Origin: Alphaproteobacteria bacterium | Lineage (GTDB): Bacteria; Pseudomonadota; Alphaproteobacteria; Rhizobiales; Hyphomicrobiaceae | NCBI GenBank assembly: GCA_018819265.1 | Contig: JAHJQI010000201.1 | Location: 1-64,000, forward strand | Direction: 5' to 3' | DNA: 64,000 bases | In this document: in pieces, positions 25,474 through 34,214 of the stretch | Position numbering within the stretch: the stretch's first letter is position 1 | Layout: every line of letters begins with the position of its first letter | The notes under the pieces: model-generated | The model's input: the letters and a program-made list of their open reading frames with translations, nothing else | The model's database searches: none | Told to the model about the DNA's origin: nothing | Translations under genes and position numbers: made by a program

Positions 25474-26447
25474 GCACGATCCGGACACTTCCGCGGCAAG
25501 CCGGCGTCGCTCGACAACACCCGGTGAACATTCTCACCTATCACCACTTCGCATCCGCCGATGCGGCCGGAACCCGTCAGCTCGGCATCACGACCCACCC
25601 TGGCAGGTTTGCTGCGCAACTCGACTATCTCGCCGCGACCTATAACGTCATCCCGCTCGATCGACTGATCTCGGGCGAACTCCCCGCGCGTCCCCTCCTG
25701 ATCACGATCGACGACGCCTACCGTTCGGTGTTTGAGATCGCCGCCCCGATGTTGGCGCAACGGCGCCTGCCCGCGGTGCTGTTCGTCAACCCGCGCCCGG
25801 TGAGCGAAGCCTTCGTTCCGGTTGACCACGTCATCTGCCTGCTCGGCGGGCCGCGAGCCGAAGGCGTCGTTCGCGATGCAATCGGCGAGGTCGCCGGACG
25901 CGACGCAGCGACCGCAGCAGCGGCTAACCCCAACGCCCTCGGCCCCGGACTGCGCGAAGCGGTCAAGCAGCGACTGATTGCGAAGCTTGGGACGACGGAG
26001 ACGGCTCTGCATCGCGATCTGGAGCTGTTCCTGACGTCCGACCAAATTCGCCAGCTGCCCGGTCTCGGCGTCGAAGTCGCCAACCACACGACGAGCCACA
26101 CGCTGTGCCGGACGCTATCAGCCGGTGAACGCCATGACGAAATCGCGGGTGCGAAAGACGCGATCGAAGCATTGACCGGCCGTCGCGTCCGCGCGTTCGC
26201 TTTTCCCTGGGGTCAATCGGGCGATGCGACCCCCGCAGTGCTCGACGTGGTGCGCGCAAGCGGCCACCAGGCAACCTTCCTGATGCACGGCCTCGACAAC
26301 GCAAAACGCCCGGCTCCCGATATCTGGTATCGCAGTCTCGTCACCAGCGAAACGCCCGCGGGCCTTCAAATCGCGTTGCGGCTCAAGCCACGCCTGCGGC
26401 GGGCCTGGAGGGGGCTGCCTGCTCTGCCGACAGCACCGACCGGATAG
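25470..26447 (+). CDS. Polysaccharide deacetylase (CE4/NodB family)
   Basis: A 325-residue esterase-type enzyme that would remove acetyl groups from sugars. The CE4 motifs are LLITIDDAYRSVFEIA (catalytic and metal Asp pair, with Ala where Gly is common), VANHTTSHTLCR (H-x-x-x-H metal ligands) and VRAFAFPWGQSG. No signal peptide is evident, so it may be cytoplasmic or exported by another route. The TTG start overlaps the polymerase stop. The 3' end overlaps the convergent glycosyltransferase gene by 65 bases. Confidence 0.87.
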   Translation: MSTIRTLPRQAGVARQHPVNILTYHHFASADAAGTRQLGITTHPGRFAAQLDYLAATYNVIPLDRLISGELPARPLLITIDDAYRSVFEIAAPMLAQRRLPAVLFVNPRPVSEAFVPVDHVICLLGGPRAEGVVRDAIGEVAGRDAATAAAANPNALGPGLREAVKQRLIAKLGTTETALHRDLELFLTSDQIRQLPGLGVEVANHTTSHTLCRTLSAGERHDEIAGAKDAIEALTGRRVRAFAFPWGQSGDATPAVLDVVRASGHQATFLMHGLDNAKRPAPDIWYRSLVTSETPAGLQIALRLKPRLRRAWRGLPALPTAPTG

Positions 26448-27645
26448 ACTTCATCGCCCGGTCTGCGAACGCTTGCGGGCCGTAATAGGCCGCGATGTGA
26501 TCGAGTTCGGCTGCATCGGAGAGCGGCGGGGGCGCCGTCCAGTATCGAGCAAGCGTCTCGGCAAAGCCGGTGACATCAGCGGGATCGAAGATTTCGCCAG
26601 CAGCACCGGCAGCCAGAAGATCCTGCGAGCCGCCGTTGTAGCAGGAGAAGAGCTGCGGGATTCCTGTCACGGCGGCTTCGAGGACAGCAAGCGACCAGTT
26701 GTCGGACAGTGTCGGCAGGACAAAGACATCGGCGGCCGCGAAGAGTTCTGGGATGCGGTGCGGCGGCACGAAGCCGAGTTGAACGATTCTGAGGCCGGGC
26801 GTCTCACTGGCTACGGCTGCGAGCATCGCGCTTTCCTTGCCGACGCCGGCGACAAGAAGCGTTGCCGGACCGAAGGCAGAGTTGCCTGCGAGCTTGAAGG
26901 CGTCTGCCATCTGGCGAACGCCCTTGCGTTGGCTGACGGCGCCGACAAACAGGAAGGTCGTGCCGGAAACACCATACTTTTCCCGCAACTGGGCGCGGTT
27001 CGGGCGGTGGCCCGCGACAGCGGACTGGAATGCCCGGGTATCAATCCCCGTCATTCCTTCTTCGACCGGCTGGTTGCCGCGTCCATAGTCGAGCAGCAGT
27101 TCGCTCGAAAGCTGGCCGTTGGTCCAGTAGCCGTGCGCACCCGTCGTGATCATGGTGCGCTGTTTCCTGCGCAGCCAGCTGAGTCCCGCTTCGGTATGGC
27201 GGGTGCCCTCGGACCACAGGATGAAACGCGCGCCGCCGATCTTGGCGTAGCCCAGCGCCAGCATCGAGGTCGGCCCGAATGCGGGTCCGATCGCGACGTC
27301 CGGCCGGAAGCGCCGCAGGCAGGCAGGCAGTCCAATGCCGATCTGGGCGTAGGTCGTCGCGTTGGCGGTGCCAAGCAGGCGATTGCGCCGCCGGTAGGGG
27401 ATGGTGTAGCTGCGCACGATCTCATGGGGATAGTCGAGGTCGTCCGGCGTGAACTCCCAGTTCCTGTCGGGCTCGGTCCAGGAATTGAAAAAGACTTTGA
27501 GATTGCAAAGCCTCGCCAGCGCCGCGTAGCACGGGTTACGGTAGGGCGTCGGAATGTTTGTGACCAGGGCGACGCGCGGAGCATCATCGCCGGCAGGATT
27601 GCGCTCGGCGCGCGTTGAACTCTCTTCCATTCCGGCCGCCTGCAA
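26383..27645 (-). CDS. Glycosyltransferase family 4 protein
   Basis: A 420-residue GT-B glycosyltransferase. The N-terminal domain begins RVALVTNIPTPYRNPCYAAL, and the linker holds KYGVSGTTFLFVGAVSQRKG. The donor domain has RIVQLGFVPPHRIPELFAAA, DVFVLPTLSDNWSLAVLEAA and TGIPQLFSCYNGGSQDL. It is a probable repeat-unit assembly enzyme. A TTG start is chosen because GGAGG lies five bases upstream; an ATG five codons later is the alternative. It runs against the deacetylase gene with a 65-base overlap and ends in an Ala/Pro tail. Confidence 0.88.
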   Translation of the reverse strand: MQAAGMEESSTRAERNPAGDDAPRVALVTNIPTPYRNPCYAALARLCNLKVFFNSWTEPDRNWEFTPDDLDYPHEIVRSYTIPYRRRNRLLGTANATTYAQIGIGLPACLRRFRPDVAIGPAFGPTSMLALGYAKIGGARFILWSEGTRHTEAGLSWLRRKQRTMITTGAHGYWTNGQLSSELLLDYGRGNQPVEEGMTGIDTRAFQSAVAGHRPNRAQLREKYGVSGTTFLFVGAVSQRKGVRQMADAFKLAGNSAFGPATLLVAGVGKESAMLAAVASETPGLRIVQLGFVPPHRIPELFAAADVFVLPTLSDNWSLAVLEAAVTGIPQLFSCYNGGSQDLLAAGAAGEIFDPADVTGFAETLARYWTAPPPLSDAAELDHIAAYYGPQAFADRAMKSIRSVLSAEQAAPSRPAAGVA

Positions 27646-27751
27646 TCAAACCTCCGCGGGGACATAGGCCCCAGCCACAGTACGCAGATAGCTGGACGGG
27701 CCGCCCGCTACAATCGCAACTTCGAAGAAGCCTTAAGCCTGCTGGCGAAGA

Positions 27752-29887
27752 TCAGCGGCGCACGGCGGCCGGGGGAGGCGCGCCAATGACCTTCGAACGG
27801 TCCATTCTCTCGAGCGGCAAGCCGCTGAGCCCGAGGCGCACGAGTTCGCGCGCGGCCAAACGGCGCAGATCGGCCGCCCTTGATGCCGCGGCCAGCCGGC
27901 CGGCATCGGCGGAATCGATGGGCTCGTGCAGATTTCCCCCAGTGGACTCGACTTCAGACGGCCGCACTTCCGGAAGCAGTCGCAAGGGTTCCGCGGCGGC
28001 AAACAAGTTCCCGATGACCCGGTTGCCGACCGGTCGCTCAGGGGCCGCAGACAGGATGTCGGCGAGCCGGGGGTAACGCGCCCGCCACACCGGGCTTGCG
28101 ACCGGCATCGCCGCCAGGTGAGCGCGAAGCTCGCCTGCCGGGTCGCCGATCGCCTCGTGCGCCCAGGTCATCCCGCGCCCGTCGATATGCACCGCCGGTT
28201 CGGAAGCAACGAAGATATTGCGTTCGACCAGGTTGTCGCGGCCGCCCCCGATGAACACGCCCTGGTCGACCCGTAGGATGACATTCTCGGCAACCGTAAT
28301 GCCGCTGGTGAAATCATCGAGATAGATCCCCTTCACGTCCCTCTCTTGGCTACCCGACTTGCCGCCGTCGATGTCGTGCAGGAAGTTATGCTTTATGATC
28401 GTGCCGCGCGCCGTCCAGTCGCGGAACATGTAGATGGCGCCGCAGTCCGAGCACTCTGCGGCAACGCGTGCGATCTCGTTTGTCTCGACGAGGTGATCGT
28501 TGCCGGAAATAATGATGGCTGCATGTGGAGCGTCGGCAAAGTAACTGCCGGTGACGCTCTGTCCGACGCCTGTGATAGCGACCGCCGGCCGGTAGCTGCG
28601 GCCAAGTCGGGAAAACCGTTCGAATGTCGTATCGATGACCGCGTTCCGGCCCGGGCTCAGAGTTGATCGCTCGCCGCCGCCAAGGCGCACGCCTTCTTCA
28701 CCGACATCATTGAAGCGGCAGCGTTCCACGCGGCTGTCCGAAGTCTCCCCGAACTCCACTCCAAATCCGCCTGTCTCGCGGACCTCGCAATCCGCGAACA
28801 CGATGCCGAGGCCGCCGTTGACGCGCACAGCCCCGCCGCGCGACCGCTCAAGCGTGATGCGCTCGAAGCGCACGTGACGCGCGTTCTCGACGAGTAGAAG
28901 GTTGCGTGCGAGGGAGGCTTCGACGGCGCCGCCTCCGGGCCTCGCCCACACGTGCACGGACCGGCGGTCGCGGCTGCGCACCCATTCCCCCGGCGCGTCG
29001 AGTTCGGAGGCGACGTGGTGCAAGGCGTAGCGGACGCTCGACTCCCGTGCTTCGCCTAGCGATGGTGCGAATGAAATTTCGCCGGTCTTCGCCGACAGCT
29101 CGGAGACGGGTCGCGTCTCGTAGCTGTACTCGTGCCGCAGATAGCCACCAAGCCAGGCATCAGGCGACCGAGTCCAAGCCTCGACCCGCTCGATATCGGG
29201 TGCCGGCACTCTCAGCGTTGCCGACGATCCGGGCAAGCGACTGGCGGAAGCGTAGCCGATGTTCGGCCAGCGCGCAGGCGACAGGGGTCCGAGCGCGTCG
29301 AACAGTTCGAAAGGCATAGGCTGAGACCGGGTTCCAAGAGTTCGCTCCACGCCAATGGTTGCCGCGGCGCCTGACACATCCGGCAATTCATAGCCGACGA
29401 GCCGAGACAGAGAACCTTCAGGAACGCCCATTCCACGCGCTTCGGCGAACCCCTCGACGTTGTCGGGCGAAGCCAGTGCAATCCCGCCGCTCAACGTCGC
29501 AGCACCGCCTTCCCCGCGAATAATAAGCGGCGCGTTTGCCGTCCCGCTGTCCTCCGGACCCAGCCGAACCGCTTCGGATATTCTGTGAATTCCGGACTGC
29601 AGCGTTATGACGATGCTCGCTTCGCCTGGGTGCTGGCGCCGCAGCCGCCGCGCCAGGCGGAGACCTTCACGCAGATCGGAGGCGACTGCCGTCGCACGGA
29701 GCGATGCCGGCTGCCCCTCCGGGCCGCGGGCCGGCTCGCTGGCGCGAACGTATATCGATTGAGCGGCATTTGCCGGGAGCGCGATCCCCGACGCCGCTAC
29801 GGCACCGGCGAGGCATGCCAGCCAGCCGATCAGCCGCACCTGCGGCCACGCGTCAGCTGTGACAATCCGGACGAAATGCTTAACCAT
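27752..29887 (-). CDS. Secreted right-handed beta-helix protein (polysaccharide lyase/epimerase-like)
   Basis: A 711-residue exported protein. The signal peptide is hydrophobic (LIGWLACLAGAVAASGIALP, then ANAAQ). Residues ~75-130 look like a pectate-lyase-like beginning (GEASIVITLQSGIHRI). From ~330 there are repeated beta-helix turns: ARHVRFERITLER-type rungs, GGLGIVFADCEVRETGGFGV, SDSRVERCRFNDVGEEGVRL, GTIIKHNFLHDID and GITVAENVILRVDQGVFIGG. Such folds cleave or epimerise polysaccharides, so it may trim or modify this locus's polymer in the periplasm or outside. The family is not recognised more precisely. A perfect CtrA-type site overlaps its start codon. Confidence 0.8.
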   Translation of the reverse strand: MVKHFVRIVTADAWPQVRLIGWLACLAGAVAASGIALPANAAQSIYVRASEPARGPEGQPASLRATAVASDLREGLRLARRLRRQHPGEASIVITLQSGIHRISEAVRLGPEDSGTANAPLIIRGEGGAATLSGGIALASPDNVEGFAEARGMGVPEGSLSRLVGYELPDVSGAAATIGVERTLGTRSQPMPFELFDALGPLSPARWPNIGYASASRLPGSSATLRVPAPDIERVEAWTRSPDAWLGGYLRHEYSYETRPVSELSAKTGEISFAPSLGEARESSVRYALHHVASELDAPGEWVRSRDRRSVHVWARPGGGAVEASLARNLLLVENARHVRFERITLERSRGGAVRVNGGLGIVFADCEVRETGGFGVEFGETSDSRVERCRFNDVGEEGVRLGGGERSTLSPGRNAVIDTTFERFSRLGRSYRPAVAITGVGQSVTGSYFADAPHAAIIISGNDHLVETNEIARVAAECSDCGAIYMFRDWTARGTIIKHNFLHDIDGGKSGSQERDVKGIYLDDFTSGITVAENVILRVDQGVFIGGGRDNLVERNIFVASEPAVHIDGRGMTWAHEAIGDPAGELRAHLAAMPVASPVWRARYPRLADILSAAPERPVGNRVIGNLFAAAEPLRLLPEVRPSEVESTGGNLHEPIDSADAGRLAAASRAADLRRLAARELVRLGLSGLPLERMDRSKVIGAPPPAAVRR

Positions 29888-29894
29888 ATATTAA
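29880..29894. promoter_or_regulatory. CtrA-type binding site TTAA-N7-TTAA
   Basis: TTAACCATATATTAA is a perfect match to the alphaproteobacterial CtrA consensus. It covers the start codon and upstream bases of the beta-helix gene and lies 110 bases before the divergent wecB/tagA-type gene. Binding there would be expected to block the former or help set transcription of the latter. A half site TTAACCAT recurs at 30903-30910. Confidence 0.55.
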
Positions 29895-30003
29895 CGCTCC
29901 GCATCAAACCGAGCCCGACCGGATTATACCCGACTAAGCAAATCTAACCCCGCGTTCCAGTTCGATACATCGCGTACCGCGCCGAGCAGCGTTTCCCGAG
30001 GGA

Positions 30004-30861
30004 ATGTTCGTGTCAAAACCCGCTTCCGTCCTGCGTTTCAAGAACCACCCCGAGCCCCGGCGCAGCCAAACCGGTGCGACACAGCGCGTTCCGATCCTCG
30101 GCGTTCCGGTCAGCACCGTTACCATCGAGCGGGCCATCTCGACGGTTGGCGAATGGATCGGGGAAGGCGAGAGCCGCTACATCTCGACCTGCGATGTGCA
30201 CTGCATCATGCGCGCCCGCAGCGAGCCGAACCTGATGTCCGCATTCAACGCCGCCGACATGGTCGTTCCCGACGGCAAGCCCGTCGAGTGGACGGCGCGC
30301 GCGCGCACCGATCAGCCGATGACGCGGGTCTGCGGCCCCGACCTGATGCTGGAACTTTCCAAACGCAGCACCGAAACCGGCTGGCGGCACTTCTATTACG
30401 GCGGCGCACCCGGCGTCGCAGAAGATCTCGCCGAACGCATGAGCAAGAACTACCCCGGCCTGCAGGTCGCCGGGACGTGGTGCCCGCCGTTCCGCCCGAT
30501 GAGCGAAGCCGAGCAGGACGAGGAAATCGCGCGCATCATCGACAGCGGCGCGCAAATCGTGTGGGTCGGCCTCGGCTGCCCGAAGCAGGACCTGTGGATG
30601 CACAAGCACGCCCACAAGATTCCCGGCGCGGTTTCCATCGGCGTTGGCGCAGCGTTCGACTTCCATACCGGCCGCATCGCACGCGCCCCGGTCTGGATGC
30701 AGAAGAATGGTCTCGAGTGGGCGCACCGACTGTCGTCGGAGCCGCGCCGGCTGTGGCGGCGATATCTGGTGATGGCGCCCCAGTTTCTCGTCCTCAGCGG
30801 ACTGGAAACTCTCGACGGCAAGGCCCGCGCGCGCAACTTGCCGGCGGACGGGCAGTCTTGA
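30004..30861 (+). CDS. WecB/TagA/CpsF family glycosyltransferase
   Basis: A 285-residue GT26-family enzyme, members of which add N-acetylmannosamine(uronic acid) or glucose to lipid-linked acceptors. The motifs are STCDVHCIMRARSEPNLMSA, MVVPDGKPVEW, VCGPDLMLEL, FYYGGAPGVAEDLAERM and the conserved WVGLGCPKQDLWMHKHAHKI with GVGAAFDFHTG. It ends just after LSSEPRRLWRRYL, the usual membrane-contact tail. It stands apart from its neighbours with long leaders on both sides, so it probably has its own promoter. Confidence 0.93.
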   Translation: MFVSKPASVLRFKNHPEPRRSQTGATQRVPILGVPVSTVTIERAISTVGEWIGEGESRYISTCDVHCIMRARSEPNLMSAFNAADMVVPDGKPVEWTARARTDQPMTRVCGPDLMLELSKRSTETGWRHFYYGGAPGVAEDLAERMSKNYPGLQVAGTWCPPFRPMSEAEQDEEIARIIDSGAQIVWVGLGCPKQDLWMHKHAHKIPGAVSIGVGAAFDFHTGRIARAPVWMQKNGLEWAHRLSSEPRRLWRRYLVMAPQFLVLSGLETLDGKARARNLPADGQS

Positions 30862-31164
30862 CCGGCGGTGAAGACCATCAAACCGACCACCAGCCTGCCG
30901 AATTAACCATAAGCTTTAGGCACGTTCTGAACTTGTCTAGCAGCACTTGGTTCGCTGTGCGAAAAACACATTGGTAATGTGGTGAGCGTGTTGCTGCGAC
31001 TGGTTGGCTTACTCGACGGCGGGTAGCCACGTTCAAAACAATCCAAAGATTGGGATTGGCAGATCGATGGTTGGCTGACCGATTACCGGCGCCGTCCGCG
31101 TTGAATACTCCGGTTGCGCTTGTGTTGAACGTCAGTCCTGAAATCCAACCGAACGAATGGATAA
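30862..31164 (+). other. Intergenic region before the sugar-nucleotide operon
   Basis: No gene is seen in these 303 bases. The first 120 are AT-richer and include the CtrA half site TTAACCAT at 30903, so this is a likely promoter region for the four-gene set 31165-34214. Confidence 0.5.
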
Positions 31165-32268
31165 ATGAGCGACCTCGACAATCCACCGGAACGCAAAGAC
31201 GAACTGCCAGCCGACATCGCGGCGAGAATCGAAATCGAACGCCGACGGATCGCATCGCGCCTTAACGGCAGGCCGCGGCGCGTGCTGCTCGTTGGCGGTT
31301 CCGGCTATATCGGTTGTCCGGTGACGAGCCATCTGCTCGCCCAAGGCTACGAAATCGTCAACCTCGATCGCCTCGTCTACGACAACGGCAGCGCCGCGCT
31401 CGGCTATTTCCCGCACCCCGCCTACCGGTTCGTCAAGGGCGACATGGGCGACCCGGCTGCCCTCAACGATGCGCTTGAGGGTGTGAGTGACGTCATCCTG
31501 CTCGCGGGGCTCGTCGGCGATCCCATCACGAAGAAATTTACCGAAGCTTCCGCCGCAATCAACGATGCGGCCTTGAAGCGCTGCATCGATGGCCTCGGCG
31601 GGCGCGGGCTCGAGCGCGTGATCTTCGTTTCAACCTGCTCCAATTACGGTTTGATCCCAGAAGATCGACGCGCCGACGAAAACTTCGAACTGTCGCCCTT
31701 GTCCCACTACGCGCGATCGAAAGTGGCAGCCGAACTCTACCTGCTCTCGAAACGCGCGGAGGTCGACTACACGGCTACAATTCTTCGCTTCGCCACGGCC
31801 TTCGGGCTGGCGCCGCGCATGCGCTTCGATCTGACCGTCAATGAATTCGCACGCGAACTCTGGCTCGACAACGAACTGCTCGTCTTCGACGCGCACACGT
31901 GGCGGCCCTATTGCCACGTCAAGGACTTTGCCCGGCTGATAGACCGTGTTCTGGGCTTTCCCGCAGAGGAGGTGGCCTTCGAAGTGTTCAACGCCGGCGG
32001 GGACCTGAACAATCACACCAAGCAATCAATCGTCGACCAGATCCTGCAGCGTCTTCCTGACCGGCGCGTCGCCTACAAGGCGGACAGTACGGACCCGCGC
32101 AACTACCGCGTCGATTTTTCGAAGGTCAGAACTCGATTGGCCTTCGAACCGCGTTATAGTGTCGGCGATGGTATCGACGAAATCCTCTGGGCGCTGGGAC
32201 TGGGGCTGTTCTCCGACCGCGACGAGCGTCGCAATTTCTATGGAAACTACGACCTGCCGGGGCTCTGA
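31165..32268 (+). CDS. NAD-dependent epimerase/dehydratase (extended SDR)
   Basis: A 367-residue nucleotide-sugar enzyme. The N-terminus is charged, then the Rossmann motif is VLLVGGSGYIGCPVTSHLLA. The catalytic pair is HYARSKVAAEL (Tyr-x3-Lys) preceded by VSTCSNYG, where Ser/Thr completes the triad. RYRVDFSKVRTRLAFEPRYS-like text near the C-terminus is typical of GalE-like proteins. The substrate is unknown. It starts the run of sugar genes, with the nucleotidyltransferase three bases downstream. Confidence 0.88.
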   Translation: MSDLDNPPERKDELPADIAARIEIERRRIASRLNGRPRRVLLVGGSGYIGCPVTSHLLAQGYEIVNLDRLVYDNGSAALGYFPHPAYRFVKGDMGDPAALNDALEGVSDVILLAGLVGDPITKKFTEASAAINDAALKRCIDGLGGRGLERVIFVSTCSNYGLIPEDRRADENFELSPLSHYARSKVAAELYLLSKRAEVDYTATILRFATAFGLAPRMRFDLTVNEFARELWLDNELLVFDAHTWRPYCHVKDFARLIDRVLGFPAEEVAFEVFNAGGDLNNHTKQSIVDQILQRLPDRRVAYKADSTDPRNYRVDFSKVRTRLAFEPRYSVGDGIDEILWALGLGLFSDRDERRNFYGNYDLPGL

Positions 32269-32271
32269 ACC

Positions 32272-33048
32272 ATGTGCGCAACCGCAGCCTACCGTGCCAA
32301 TCTGGCCAACCGACGGGCAATCATACTGGCCGGTGGCAAAGGCAGGAGGCTGCGGCCGTTCACGGCGTCCTTCCCGAAGCCGCTGGTGCCGCTCGGGGAT
32401 AAGCCGATCCTCGAGATCATCCTTCGGCAGTTGGCCAATCAGGGGATGAAGCGCGTCAGCCTTGCCGTCGGACACCTCTCCGATCTCATCCGCGCCTATA
32501 TCGCGCAAAACGAGTTCACACGGCGACACCTCGAAATCGACTTCTACGAGGAGGTAACCCCGACCGGCACGGCAGGCCCGCTCGCCAGCATCGAGGGGTT
32601 GACGGATTCCTTCCTCGTCATGAACGGCGACGTCCTGACCAATCTCGATTACCGCGATCTCTTTGCCACGCATGAGACAAGCGGCGCCGCCCTGACCATT
32701 GCCGGCCACAACAAGAAAGAACGCATCGAACTGGGGGTTTTGGAAGCAGACGAAAGCGGCCGGCTGCTCGACTATGTCGAAAAGCCGGTTCACGAATTCG
32801 AAGTGTCGATGGGCGTCTACGTCTATTCGCCGCGCGCGCTGTCCTACATCGAGCCGGGTGCCTACTTGGACTTGCCGGATCTGGTGAAAGCACTCCTCAA
32901 TGCTGGCGAGAAGGTCCAGATCCATCGCAACGATGCGTTCTGGCTCGATATCGGCCGGCCGGACGACTACGCCAAGGCGCAAGACATCATGGAGAGCGAT
33001 CCGGAGCTGTTCGGCCATCTCGATACCCAGCTGCAGCCCCCAACCTGA
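32272..33048 (+). CDS. Sugar-1-phosphate nucleotidyltransferase
   Basis: A 258-residue nucleotidyltransferase of the glucose-1-phosphate thymidylyltransferase / mannose-1-phosphate guanylyltransferase superfamily. The signature is AIILAGGKGRRLRPFTASF followed by PKPLVPLGDKPILEIILRQL. The central LVMNGDVLTNLDYRDL (metal Asp) and YVEKPVHEFEVSMGVYV complete the active site, and FWLDIGRPDDYAKAQDI closes the domain. There is no C-terminal beta-helix, so it would be the short GDP- or CDP-sugar type. Eight bases separate it from the aminotransferase gene. Confidence 0.88.
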   Translation: MCATAAYRANLANRRAIILAGGKGRRLRPFTASFPKPLVPLGDKPILEIILRQLANQGMKRVSLAVGHLSDLIRAYIAQNEFTRRHLEIDFYEEVTPTGTAGPLASIEGLTDSFLVMNGDVLTNLDYRDLFATHETSGAALTIAGHNKKERIELGVLEADESGRLLDYVEKPVHEFEVSMGVYVYSPRALSYIEPGAYLDLPDLVKALLNAGEKVQIHRNDAFWLDIGRPDDYAKAQDIMESDPELFGHLDTQLQPPT

Positions 33049-33056
33049 ACGGTCCG

Positions 33057-34214
33057 ATGGATTGGAAATACGCCCTCTCCGAGCCCGACCTCGGCGAACC
33101 TGAAATTGCCGCCGTCGTCGATTGCGTAACGTCAGGCTGGCTATCGATGGGTCCGCGGGCGCGTGCGTTCGAGGCGGCATTCGCAAAGATGCACGGCGTC
33201 AAGCACGCATTCGCCGTCGCCAACGGTACGGCCGCCCTGCACATCGCCCTGGCGGCCCTCGGCGTCGGCGCAAGACCCGGAGACGAGGTCATCCAGCCGT
33301 CGATGACCTTCGTGGCCGGTGCCAACATGACCCGCGTCGTCGGCGCCAAACCGGTCTTCGCCGACATCGTCTCCCTGATCGAGCCGACGATCGATCCGGC
33401 CGACCTGGAACGGCGCATCACCGCCAATACGCGCGCGATCATCGTCATGCACTACGGCGGCTATGCCTGCCGCATGGAACAAATCGCGGCGATCGCCGCC
33501 GCCCATTCCATCCCCGTCATCGAAGACGCCTGCCACGCGCCCGGACAGAACGTGCCCGAACTCGGCGGGCGGTTTCTCGGCAGCATCGGCGACATTGGCT
33601 GCTTCTCGTTCTTCTCCAACAAGAACATGACCTGCGGCGAAGGTGGCATGGTCGTTACCGATGACGATGGGCTCGCGGAAATGATCAAGGCATTGCGCTC
33701 GCACGGCATGACGACCCTGTCCTGGGACCGCCATCAGGGGCGGGCCACCACCTACGATGTCACCGTCAGCGGGTTCAACTACCGCCTGGACGACCTGCGT
33801 GCCGCCCTCGGCTCGGCCCAGCTCGCAAAGCTTCCGGGCTTGAACGCAAAGCGCCGCGCCCTGGCCGTCGCCTACGCCGATGAGTTCGCGGCACTTGGCG
33901 CGCCTGATACCGCTTACGTCTTCGGGGACGACGCGGGTGCCGGCACGGCGCACGTCGGCGCTGTCATCGTCCCCGCCGCAAAGCGGGACGCGGTCAGGGC
34001 AGGCCTTGCCAAACAGCGCATCCAGACGAGCCTCCACTACCCGCCGGTGCACCACTTTACCGCGTTCAGGGACGCTGCTGGGGCTGCACCAACCGCGTTG
34101 CCGGTCAGCGAAGAGTATGCGCAGCGCGTCATCACGCTGCCGCTCTACCCGGCGTTGCCGCTCGAAGCGGTGCCGGAAATCGTTGGTGCGATCGCTCAAG
34201 GACTGCGCGGTTAA
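33057..34214 (+). CDS. DegT/DnrJ/EryC1/StrS sugar aminotransferase
   Basis: A 385-residue PLP enzyme that would convert a keto-sugar nucleotide to an amino sugar. It opens YALSEPDLGEPEIAAV, with GWLSMGPRARAFEAAFAKMH. The pyridoxal site includes ANGTAALHIALAALGV, VIEDACHAPGQ and the Lys of FSFFSNKNMTCGEGGMV. RLDDLRAALGSAQLAKL and QTSLHYPPVHHFTAF are also typical. With GDP-mannose dehydratase nearby, perosamine-type synthesis (GDP-4-keto-6-deoxymannose to GDP-perosamine) is possible. It ends in a four-base overlap with the convergent GDP-fucose synthase gene. Confidence 0.88.
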   Translation: MDWKYALSEPDLGEPEIAAVVDCVTSGWLSMGPRARAFEAAFAKMHGVKHAFAVANGTAALHIALAALGVGARPGDEVIQPSMTFVAGANMTRVVGAKPVFADIVSLIEPTIDPADLERRITANTRAIIVMHYGGYACRMEQIAAIAAAHSIPVIEDACHAPGQNVPELGGRFLGSIGDIGCFSFFSNKNMTCGEGGMVVTDDDGLAEMIKALRSHGMTTLSWDRHQGRATTYDVTVSGFNYRLDDLRAALGSAQLAKLPGLNAKRRALAVAYADEFAALGAPDTAYVFGDDAGAGTAHVGAVIVPAAKRDAVRAGLAKQRIQTSLHYPPVHHFTAFRDAAGAAPTALPVSEEYAQRVITLPLYPALPLEAVPEIVGAIAQGLRG

